Assembly (NCBI RefSeq): GCF_037076465.1
Contig: NZ_AP028908.1
Location: 124,001 to 188,000, forward strand
Direction of reading: 5' to 3'
Length of the DNA stretch: 64,000 bases
Source of the DNA: Pectobacterium araliae
Lineage (GTDB): Bacteria > Pseudomonadota > Gammaproteobacteria > Enterobacterales > Enterobacteriaceae
How positions within the stretch are numbered: the first letter of the stretch is position 1; each line of letters starts with the position of its first letter. The position numbers and the translations under genes were made by a program. Of the stretch, positions 28,106-35,220 are shown in pieces. The notes beneath the pieces were generated by a model. The model was not told the DNA's origin. It was given only the letters and a program-made list of their open reading frames with translations, and made no database searches.

Positions 28106-28966
28106 ATGACGGAATTACTCTATGCGGGAGCGGCGCCAGGATCCCGGTCTTATTCACCGGAGCCGACTCCGCATGCCAGCCGGGTGAGCGGCGTCGTGCA
28201 GCCGCGCTTGCCGACGTTGAATACGACGGTGTCATCCCAGCCAGAACGCTGGCTGGCGGTGATAGCGACGTTGCTATTGCATGCGGCAGTGCTGGCGTTA
28301 TTCAACAGCGCGTCGACACCGCCCGTTACGGTGCCTGCTCGACCGCAGCCTGTCAGCGTTGAACTGGTTTCTACGGTAACAGAACCTGTGGTGCAAGAGG
28401 TTGTTCCGGTTGCCGAACCTGAGACACCGACGCCACAACCGCTAGACGCACCGACGATAACCGAGCCGCTCGTGGATGAAAGTGCATTACTGCCTCCTGC
28501 ACCGGAAAAAAAAGTGCCGGAGAAAAAATCTGAACCTGTACCGAAAAAGACACCGGTGAAAAAGAGCGCTCCCGCGCCTAAACCGACGCTGCAACCCCAG
28601 ACGGAAACCGCATCGACCGTTGTGCCAGCAACGCCTGCGCCGGTAGCGCAAAAGGCGGCGGTACAGCCCGTCGACGCACCGTTAACGCCGCCGCTGGCCA
28701 ATGCTGATTACCTGCATAACCCTCCGCCGTCTTATCCCGACGTAGCGATTAGCCGTGGTTATGAAGGCACGGTGCTGCTGAATGTGCAGGTACGTGCTGA
28801 CGGTAAGGTACAAACCATTCGTATTCATCAATCGAGCGGCTACCCGTCGCTGGACGAGGCGGCCAGAGACACGGTGGTGCGCTGGTCTTTCGTTCCCGCA
28901 CGGCGCGGCAATCAGCCAGTTAGCGGCTGGGTGGTGGTTCCTGTCGATTTTTCGTTGAACTCATGA
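28106..28966 (+). CDS. TonB-family energy transducer dedicated to this locus
   Basis: A 286-residue TonB-like protein. After an unusually long cytoplasmic N terminus (about 50 residues) comes one membrane anchor (LAVIATLLLHAAVLALF), then a Pro/Lys/Glu-rich periplasmic spacer with EKKVPEKK and PKKTPVKK, and a C-terminal TonB domain (residues about 200-286) with PSYPDVAISRGYEGTVLLNV and SSGYPSLDEAARDTVVRW. TonB proteins span the periplasm to energise outer-membrane receptors. AGGAG precedes the ATG. The gene starts the plus-strand operon tonB-exbB-exbD-permease-ATPase, so it probably serves the divergent receptor only. Housekeeping tonB would lie elsewhere. Confidence 0.9.
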   Translation: MTELLYAGAAPGSRSYSPEPTPHASRVSGVVQPRLPTLNTTVSSQPERWLAVIATLLLHAAVLALFNSASTPPVTVPARPQPVSVELVSTVTEPVVQEVVPVAEPETPTPQPLDAPTITEPLVDESALLPPAPEKKVPEKKSEPVPKKTPVKKSAPAPKPTLQPQTETASTVVPATPAPVAQKAAVQPVDAPLTPPLANADYLHNPPPSYPDVAISRGYEGTVLLNVQVRADGKVQTIRIHQSSGYPSLDEAARDTVVRWSFVPARRGNQPVSGWVVVPVDFSLNS

Positions 28967-28976
28967 GGTATTGGTT

Positions 28977-29693
28977 ATGACGCTCGGACACATTGAACTC
29001 TTTTCTGCAGAAGGCGCCGTGGTTCTGTTGCTGCTGTTATTTTCTCTCGTCACCTGGGGGCTGGGGTTGCTGAAGTTTGTCCAATACCGATTGGCACAAC
29101 GGCGCGATCGGCGTTTCCGAGCGGCTTTCTGGCAGCAGGATGATGTCAGTCAAACGTTAGAAACCAGCGCTAAACAGCCCGGTTCGCTGGCTAATCTGGC
29201 ACTGGCTGCCGTTAAAGCGCCGGAGCGGATTAGCAGCCAGCTGGCTTTGAATATTCATCTTCCCGATCGGGTTGAGCGCGCGCTGCAACAGCAGATTCAG
29301 CGCGAACGCCGCTCGCTGGAAAGCGGGTTGGCGGTGTTGGCCAGTATTGGCAGCACATCACCGTTTATCGGCCTGTTTGGCACCGTGTGGGGCATTATGG
29401 CAGCGTTGCAGGAGATTGGGCTTTCTGGTTCTGCCAGTCTCGACACGGTTGCGGGGCCGATTGGCAACGCGCTGATCGCCACCGGCATCGGGATTGCGGT
29501 CGCGGTTCCTGCCGTGCTGATCTACAACTACTTTTTACGCCGTCTCAAGCTGGCTGTCGCGGATATGGATGACTTCGCCCATGATGTCTACAGCGTGATG
29601 CAGGCGAACGATTTTCACGTCAGTGCGTTTCAGGCTAGCACGGAGCCACCTTCCGCGGCTTTCTCTGTAAAGAGTCTGAGAGAGGTGGTGTGA
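28977..29693 (+). CDS. exbB: ExbB-type proton-channel subunit
   Basis: A 238-residue inner-membrane protein, the ExbB/TolQ/MotA-type stator that with ExbD powers TonB. The first membrane helix lies near residues 12-32; the hallmark region LASIGSTSPFIGLFGTVWGIM and the last hydrophobic stretch NALIATGIGIAVAVPAVLIY follow. ATG 28977 with GAGG eight bases upstream is preferred over a TTG codon at 28971. It begins ten bases after the tonB stop and ends one base before exbD. Confidence 0.92.
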   Translation: MTLGHIELFSAEGAVVLLLLLFSLVTWGLGLLKFVQYRLAQRRDRRFRAAFWQQDDVSQTLETSAKQPGSLANLALAAVKAPERISSQLALNIHLPDRVERALQQQIQRERRSLESGLAVLASIGSTSPFIGLFGTVWGIMAALQEIGLSGSASLDTVAGPIGNALIATGIGIAVAVPAVLIYNYFLRRLKLAVADMDDFAHDVYSVMQANDFHVSAFQASTEPPSAAFSVKSLREVV

Positions 29694-29694
29694 G

Positions 29695-30096
29695 ATGGCG
29701 TTTACCTCGCGTAATGACGATGACGTCATGAGTGAAATGAATATCACACCACTCGTGGATGTCATGCTGGTATTGCTGGTGGTGTTTATCGTTACTGCAC
29801 CGATGCTGACCAATGCCATTCCTATTCAGCTACCGAAAACGGCAGCGGTAGCCCCGGCCGATCGTGCCGATCCGATTGTTATTAGTATTGATGGTGCGCA
29901 GCGCGTCTTCATTAATAAAGAAAGCCTGGCACGCGAACAACTGGTGCCGCGCTTGCAGCAGGCGAAAGCGAGTAACACTGATTTAGTGGTGCAGGTACAA
30001 GCGGATAAAGAGGCCAATTACGGTGAGGTAGCGGCGCTGCTGGCTGATGTCGAGCATGCGGGGATTACGCGTTTATCTCTGCTGACGCAAAAATAA
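29695..30096 (+). CDS. exbD: ExbD-type proton-channel subunit
   Basis: A 133-residue ExbD/TolR protein with one membrane helix and a periplasmic domain. The sequence MNITPLVDVMLVLLVVFIV contains the conserved membrane Asp (residue 22) that carries protons in the family. The start codon follows the exbB stop after one base, with AGAGG inside exbB as ribosome-binding site. Third gene of the TonB operon. Confidence 0.93.
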   Translation: MAFTSRNDDDVMSEMNITPLVDVMLVLLVVFIVTAPMLTNAIPIQLPKTAAVAPADRADPIVISIDGAQRVFINKESLAREQLVPRLQQAKASNTDLVVQVQADKEANYGEVAALLADVEHAGITRLSLLTQK

Positions 30097-30117
30097 CCTA
30101 GCCGGATATCGACGATC

Positions 30118-31725
30118 ATGATGCCCAAATACGCACTGCGAATACGTTCCGCTTCTGATGCTTCGCTGACCGCCACGCTGTCGGCGGGATATTCCGCATT
30201 GGTCATTTCATTGATTGTGTCGCTCGTCGTGCCGCTGCTGGTTCTCGCTGGCTGGTGGCTTGCCAGTCGGCATGGATGGATGTCTGAGCAGATACTGCCT
30301 TCTCCGCTGGCGGTTATTGATAGTGCGCGGGATTTTATTCCCGAAGAACTGATTCACCAGTTACCTATTAGTCTGATGCGGCTTGCGATGGGGTTTAGCG
30401 GTGGGATCGCGCTGGGTCTGGTACTGGGCAGTCTGTTCGGCTTGCATCGACGCCTGAATGCGCTGTTTATGCCACTCTTCACCGTCATCGCTCAGATTCC
30501 GACATTGGCCTGGATACCGCTTTTGATGTTGTCACTAGGGATTGGTGAAGCGCTGAAACTGGTGGTGTTGGTGAAATCGGTAACGGTGCCAGTGACGCTT
30601 TATACCTGCGCCGGTATCCAACAAACACCACAAAAGTTGCATGAAATGGCACGTAGCCTGCGTTTACCGCCCGTCGCCTTCCTGCGTTACCTGATTCTGC
30701 CTGCCATGTTGCCGTATGTGATGACGGGGATTCGGCTGGCGTTTTCTACCGGATGGGTCGCCTTGATTGCGGTCGAGTTGCTGGCATCCAGCGAAGGGCT
30801 GGGCTATCTGCTGGTACAAAGCCGCCAACTGTTCATGCTCGATCTGGTGTTTGTCTGCATTTTGATTATTGGAATACTGGGATTTGCCGGGGAACGCGTG
30901 CTGCTGAAGCTGGAGCGCCGCTGGATTCACTGGCCTGCGCCGGTGCTGGGGCGCGATAGCCTGAGCACTGTGCTGCCGAGCCTGTCGCTGACGCCGTGGT
31001 TAGCGCCAGTGGTACTGGTTGCGTTGTGGCAGGTTAGCAGTACGCGCGAGTGGGTGAACGTGGCGTTTCTTCCCGCGCCGAGCGGTGTGATTGATGCACT
31101 GTGGTCGGGGTTGGCTCAGGGGGGGCTGTTGGCTGACCTGAATGCCAGCTTGCTGCGTGCGCTACAGGGCTTTGTGCTGGGAAGTGCGATCGGTGCGCTG
31201 GTCGGTGCGTTACTCGGCAATTGGCGTATTGCTGACAGGTTGTTTAATCCGGCACTGTCTGCACTGCGCTGTGTGGCGCTATTCGCCTGGTTGCCGCTGA
31301 TCACGGCCTGGTTCGGTTTAGGGGAGAGCGCCAAAATCGTGTTTATCGCCGTGGCGGCGTTCTTTCCTGTGATGCTGGCAACCCGCCAGGGCATTGCGCA
31401 GCTTCCCCCTGCGCTATTGGAAGTGGCGCAGGTTCTGCGTCTGACGCCAGTGCAGACGCTTCGCACGCTGATACTGCCCAGCGTCTTGCCACCGCTGTTT
31501 TCCGGCCTACGGTTGGCGCTGATGCATGCGTGGACGGGCGCGATTGGCGCAGAATATTTCATGCCGTCGGGCGAGGGGCTGGGCGGCATGATGATTCGCG
31601 CACAACAGTTGCTTGAATCCGATCGCATCATGGCGGGTGTGGTGCTGATTGCGATCGTCGCCGCGCTCTTTTCCCGCTTGATGACCTTATCTGAACGGCG
31701 GCTGACCCGCTGGCGCTTTGCGTGA
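30118..31725 (+). CDS. Fused double ABC permease, SsuC-like, two transport domains in one chain
   Basis: A 535-residue inner-membrane protein made of two SsuC/TauC-type permease domains in tandem. Each half has its own EAA loop: EMARSLRLPPVAFLRYLILP from residue 176 and EVAQVLRLTPVQTLRTLILP from residue 435. Each is followed by a similar segment ending in EGLGYLL or EGLGGMM. Relatives have one domain per chain of about 260 residues and work as dimers, so this gene encodes a complete permease pair. It lies 21 bases after exbD and 17 bases before the ATPase gene. Together with the divergent binding protein it forms a full importer. Confidence 0.9.
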   Translation: MMPKYALRIRSASDASLTATLSAGYSALVISLIVSLVVPLLVLAGWWLASRHGWMSEQILPSPLAVIDSARDFIPEELIHQLPISLMRLAMGFSGGIALGLVLGSLFGLHRRLNALFMPLFTVIAQIPTLAWIPLLMLSLGIGEALKLVVLVKSVTVPVTLYTCAGIQQTPQKLHEMARSLRLPPVAFLRYLILPAMLPYVMTGIRLAFSTGWVALIAVELLASSEGLGYLLVQSRQLFMLDLVFVCILIIGILGFAGERVLLKLERRWIHWPAPVLGRDSLSTVLPSLSLTPWLAPVVLVALWQVSSTREWVNVAFLPAPSGVIDALWSGLAQGGLLADLNASLLRALQGFVLGSAIGALVGALLGNWRIADRLFNPALSALRCVALFAWLPLITAWFGLGESAKIVFIAVAAFFPVMLATRQGIAQLPPALLEVAQVLRLTPVQTLRTLILPSVLPPLFSGLRLALMHAWTGAIGAEYFMPSGEGLGGMMIRAQQLLESDRIMAGVVLIAIVAALFSRLMTLSERRLTRWRFA

Positions 31726-31742
31726 CCGTTAACGGAGAATCT

Positions 31743-32486
31743 ATGTCCCTGCATTTTCAGCATATTACCAAGTATTTTACCGTCAACGGCGCACCGCTGA
31801 CGGTGTTACAGGACATCGATCTGTCGCTGCTCGCGGGCGAACTGGTTGCGGTCATCGGCGCCAGCGGCTGTGGTAAATCGACGCTGCTGCGCTTAGCGGC
31901 GGGGATTGATACCACCGAACGTGGGCGCATTCTGATTGGCGATCGGTCTGTGCGCGGTATTCCCGACGATGTCAGCCTGGTATTTCAGGAACCGCGCCTG
32001 TTTCCGTGGCTCACGGTGACGGACAATATCCGCCTCGGTATGCTTAACCTCAACCTTTCCGCTGCGGACGCGGCGCAGCGTATTACACACTATCTTCAGA
32101 TTATGGGGCTGGAAGGCTTTGCCGACGCGTGGCCGCACCAGCTATCGGGCGGAATGGCGCAGCGTGTGGCGATCGCTCGTGGGCTGGTATCGACGCCGCG
32201 TATTCTCTTGCTGGATGAACCTTTCGGCGCGCTTGATGCGCTGACCAAACAGCAGTTGCAGGAACGTCTGGCGGAGATTCGCCGACAAACGGATTTGACG
32301 ATATTACTGGTGACGCATGATGTGGAAGAGGCCGTTTTTCTGGCCGACAGGGTGGTGGTGATGTCACCTCGGCCGGGGCGGGTTAGTGCGATTCTGCCGG
32401 TCAATCTGGCTTATCCTCGCGATCGAACCAGCACCGCGTTATTGGAACAACGGCAAGCGGTTAGTCAGGCACTGCATCAGGCTTAA
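31743..32486 (+). CDS. ABC transporter ATPase, SsuB/TauB-like
   Basis: A 247-residue cytoplasmic ATPase that should drive the fused permease. Walker A is GASGCGKST (residues 39-47), the signature is LSGGMAQRVAIARGL, Walker B is ILLLDEPFGALD, and the switch His is in VTHDVEEA. ATG 31743 with GGAGA upstream is preferred to the in-frame GTG at 31722, which overlaps the permease stop. It ends the operon; a perfect hairpin lies 77 bases after the stop. Confidence 0.92.
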   Translation: MSLHFQHITKYFTVNGAPLTVLQDIDLSLLAGELVAVIGASGCGKSTLLRLAAGIDTTERGRILIGDRSVRGIPDDVSLVFQEPRLFPWLTVTDNIRLGMLNLNLSAADAAQRITHYLQIMGLEGFADAWPHQLSGGMAQRVAIARGLVSTPRILLLDEPFGALDALTKQQLQERLAEIRRQTDLTILLVTHDVEEAVFLADRVVVMSPRPGRVSAILPVNLAYPRDRTSTALLEQRQAVSQALHQA

Positions 32487-32562
32487 CCGTTGGGAACACG
32501 TCAGGGCGGCGAAGTGACCTTTCCGCTGACGATGGCGTTTCGCTACTGACGGCGTTATCTTT

Positions 32563-32597
32563 ATGCCATCTGACAGCAACCGAGATGGCATTTCTCT
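32563..32597 (+). terminator. Hairpin with weak T-tail after the ABC ATPase gene
   Basis: ATGCCATCT (32563-32571) and AGATGGCAT (32583-32591) are perfect complements, followed by TTCTCT. It would end the TonB/ABC operon. It abuts the ATG of the next gene, so it may also affect its translation. Confidence 0.5.
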
Positions 32598-33341
32598 ATG
32601 GCAACGCAGTTCACGGGTTTTTCTCAAACGGGTTTAACGTTTCTTCAGCAGGTGCGGCAGAACAACGATAAAGCGTGGTTTGACGAGCATCGCGTGGTTT
32701 ACGATGAGCAACTGGTTGCGCCGTTCCGCACGCTGGTGGATGAACTCAGTCTGGCTATGTTGCAGATTGACGACCATTTTGAAACGCGTCCTGCCATCGG
32801 CAAAACGCTCTCTCGTATTCACCGCGATACGCGCTTTTCTCACGATAAATCACGCTACCGCAGCCACATGTGGTTGACGTTCAAACGGACACGCAAAGAC
32901 TGGACGGACGCACCGGTGTATTTCTTTGAAATCACGCCGGATACCTGGCGCTACGGGTTGGGCTATTACAGTGCGACACGCAATACGATGGATCTGTTCC
33001 GCCAGACGCTGCGCGGTAATCCGTTGCAGTTTCTTGAGATGGCGAGCTGTCTGGGAAATACCTTCACGCTAGAAGGGGACAGCTATAAGCGCCCGTTGAT
33101 TAAAGAGCAGGAGCCGGAACTGGCTGACTGGTATAACCGCAAATCGTTTGCGGCGATATGCACCCGACAGGATATGGAAGCGCTGTTTTCCGGTGACCTG
33201 GTGGCCGTTCTGTCACAGGGGTTTACCCAGCTTGAGCCGCTTTATCATTACCTGATGAACATCGAAACCATGAAGAAAGCCGCGCAGGAAGCGGAGTCCA
33301 CTACGCGGGCGTTTTCGGCGGATAAATGGTTTGAGCGTTAG
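32598..33341 (+). CDS. DUF2461 (TIGR02453) family protein
   Basis: A 247-residue soluble protein of the DUF2461 family. Typical marks are FLQQVRQNNDKAWFDEHR at the N terminus, RIHRDTRFSHDKSRYR in the middle and the YFFEITPDTWRYGLGYY stretch. Members are widespread but have no proven function. The chosen ATG fits the family N terminus, though no separate Shine-Dalgarno sequence is seen; a hairpin arm occupies that place. It is convergent with the LprI-like gene, nine bases away. Confidence 0.88.
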   Translation: MATQFTGFSQTGLTFLQQVRQNNDKAWFDEHRVVYDEQLVAPFRTLVDELSLAMLQIDDHFETRPAIGKTLSRIHRDTRFSHDKSRYRSHMWLTFKRTRKDWTDAPVYFFEITPDTWRYGLGYYSATRNTMDLFRQTLRGNPLQFLEMASCLGNTFTLEGDSYKRPLIKEQEPELADWYNRKSFAAICTRQDMEALFSGDLVAVLSQGFTQLEPLYHYLMNIETMKKAAQEAESTTRAFSADKWFER

Positions 33342-33350
33342 AGATAAGCG

Positions 33351-34130
33351 TTACTGCGTTTTCTCTCGTCCCAGTAAGTAATTAAACAGGTAACCTTCTT
33401 CCTGATTGCTGCCGAAGGTAGCGATTTGCAGATGATCATCGTCAACGCAGGTGAGCAGTATTTTCACCTGCTGGCCGAAGCTGCTCTCGCCTTTGCCAAT
33501 CGCTTGCACATCACTCATCTGACGGGCGGTGAAGGAAGAATCATCCAGCTTGTTACCGTAGCGAAATGCAATGGAGGCGCCGCCCTCAATCTTGCCACGC
33601 TGATTGGTTATGGTCAGGCTGACGGCGTGGTAGGGCGCTTTCTGATCGTACATTTCCCGAAAATAATCCCCCAGATCGCGGTACTCCTCGGCGGAAAGCC
33701 CGGACATTACGTACTCATAGCTGAACGACCCATGGAAGCAGGCCGTGCTTTTCACGGGGGTAATCGGTGAAGGCAGCGCGTGCTGCGCGATGTCATTCAG
33801 GTAGCGTAGCCGATTTAACTGCTGCTGATAGCGCTGGCGCAGACAGTCTTCATCTTTGCACTGGTCGCGCGTGGTCAGCCAGCTGCGCTGAAACTGGTTG
33901 AGCGTTTTTCCCCACGGTGCGCTGTTGCTGTACGCCGTCAGGAACGCGCGAGAGGCTTTCCATGCTTGTGCCAGTTCTTCATCTAACTGCCCGAGCAACG
34001 GGCTGGCGCAAATCAACGTTTCCTGCGTCGAGGCGGCTTTTTCGCAAGGGAAACTGGCGGCGTGCGCAGGGTTGCTGAGTGAGGCGAGTGCCGCTCCTGC
34101 TGCGAGGATGGCAGTGAAAGCTGTCTTCAT
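33351..34130 (-). CDS. Secreted LprI/DUF1311-like protein
   Basis: A 259-residue exported protein. A clear signal peptide (MKTAFTAILAAGAALASLSN, cut near AHA) is followed by the DUF1311 pattern with conserved cysteines: FPCEKAASTQETLICASP, LDEELAQAWK and RDQCKDEDCLRQRYQQQL. Relatives include the LprI lysozyme inhibitor of mycobacteria. The C-terminal half is an added domain that I do not recognise. The start at 34130 overlaps the ilvY stop by four bases (ATGA), so it should be translated with ilvY; this is an unexpected pairing. An in-frame extension to 34199 is rejected because it would bury the signal peptide. Confidence 0.82.
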   Translation of the reverse strand: MKTAFTAILAAGAALASLSNPAHAASFPCEKAASTQETLICASPLLGQLDEELAQAWKASRAFLTAYSNSAPWGKTLNQFQRSWLTTRDQCKDEDCLRQRYQQQLNRLRYLNDIAQHALPSPITPVKSTACFHGSFSYEYVMSGLSAEEYRDLGDYFREMYDQKAPYHAVSLTITNQRGKIEGGASIAFRYGNKLDDSSFTARQMSDVQAIGKGESSFGQQVKILLTCVDDDHLQIATFGSNQEEGYLFNYLLGREKTQ

Positions 34131-35017
34131 GGTGTGTCCTGTAATATGTCCCAAAAGGCGGCAATCAGCGGTTCGCCAAGCCGTTTTTTCTGTACGCAAA
34201 CGCCCAGCTCAAGCGGCTCCATCACCTGTTCGACAAAGACAGAGACGCGGTTACGTACCGGCTCCGGGCTGTTTTCCAGCACCACATTGGGAATGAGCGC
34301 GATGCCACAGCCTAGCGCAACCATCGATACCATCGCTTCATGCCCGGAGATGGTGGCGTAAATCTGTGGGTTGGTGATGTGATTGCGGCGGAACCACTGA
34401 TCGATGCGCTTACGCACCGGGCCGTGTTCCGGCAGGATGAACGGAATCTGCGACCAGTCCGGTTCGGATTGGCGTACCAGCGACTGAACCGGGCAGGGAA
34501 GCGCCGGGATAATCATCGCCAGAGGCAGTTCATCGAGCGGCATGAAGTCAACGCTTGCAGGCAGCGCTTCGGGGCGTCCTGCAATTCCCAAATCCCCATC
34601 GTTCGACTGAATTTTCTCAACGGCATCGGCGGCATCGCCGGTTGTCAATTTGATTTCCACCTGCGGATGCAGTGCCCGGAAGCGATCCAGAATCGGTGGC
34701 AGGTGGCTGTAAGCGGCAGTGACGGAACAGAAAATCCGCAGTTCACCGCTTAATGACGGTCCGTGCGGGTCTATCGTGTGGCGTAGCTGCTGGTATTGCA
34801 GCAGTGTTTGTTGAGCGAAGAGCTTAAGGTGATCTCCGGCATCGGTGAGCTGCACGGTACGGTTATCGCGCAGAAACAGCGTCTGCCCTAAATCCTCTTC
34901 TAACCGCTGAATTTGCCGCGACAGCGTGGACGGACTGATGTGCATTGCCTTGGCAGTACGACCAAAGTGTCGGCTTTCTGCCAGATGCAGGAATAATTTG
35001 AGATCACGTAAATCCAT
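34127..35017 (-). CDS. ilvY: LysR-type activator of ilvC
   Basis: A 296-residue LysR regulator that in E. coli activates ilvC when acetolactate or acetohydroxybutyrate builds up. It starts MDLRDLKLFLHLAESRHFGR with ISPSTLSRQIQRLEEDLG as recognition helix, followed by an effector domain. It is divergent from ilvC, as in E. coli, with 203 bases between them holding a CGTTGCT-N14-AGCAACG dyad and three 18-base direct repeats. Its 3' end overlaps the LprI-like gene. Confidence 0.95.
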   Translation of the reverse strand: MDLRDLKLFLHLAESRHFGRTAKAMHISPSTLSRQIQRLEEDLGQTLFLRDNRTVQLTDAGDHLKLFAQQTLLQYQQLRHTIDPHGPSLSGELRIFCSVTAAYSHLPPILDRFRALHPQVEIKLTTGDAADAVEKIQSNDGDLGIAGRPEALPASVDFMPLDELPLAMIIPALPCPVQSLVRQSEPDWSQIPFILPEHGPVRKRIDQWFRRNHITNPQIYATISGHEAMVSMVALGCGIALIPNVVLENSPEPVRNRVSVFVEQVMEPLELGVCVQKKRLGEPLIAAFWDILQDTP

Positions 35018-35031
35018 GCGATGCAGGCCTC

Positions 35032-35085
35032 GTTTTTTATCTTACAGCCGTTTTTTATCTTGCAGCCGTTTTTTATCTTGCAGAT
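35032..35085. repeat. Three tandem 18-base repeats upstream of ilvY
   Basis: The unit GTTTTTTATCTTGCAGCC occurs at 35032-35049 (one change), 35050-35067, and 35068-35085 (last bases differ). They lie 14 to 68 bases before the ilvY start, in its likely 5' leader or promoter. Copy number could vary between strains. Confidence 0.85.
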
Positions 35086-35097
35086 AGTGCAATATGA

Positions 35098-35125
35098 CGT
35101 TGCTAATATATCAATTTAAGCAACG
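35098..35125. promoter_or_regulatory. Candidate IlvY operator
   Basis: CGTTGCT (35098-35104) and AGCAACG (35119-35125) form a perfect 7-base dyad with 14 bases between, about 95 bases before ilvC. Position between ilvY and ilvC fits the autoregulatory and activator site known for E. coli. The assignment is inference. Confidence 0.5.
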
Positions 35126-35220
35126 CAATTCCTGTCATATGATGGGGTCATAGTGAATTCCCATCTGGCGGGAATCCTTTTCTGAATAATAGACAAACAA
35201 AACCGTACACGGAGCACAAC

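Noticed and set aside
28150..28701. 183-codon antisense frame over the tonB-like gene, Gly/Thr/Ser-rich
   Set aside because: Composition is the reverse reading of a Pro/Glu/Lys-rich spacer; no start signal.
31116..31763. 215-codon open frame antisense to the fused permease
   Set aside because: Ser/Ala/Asn-rich product typical of a reversed membrane protein gene.
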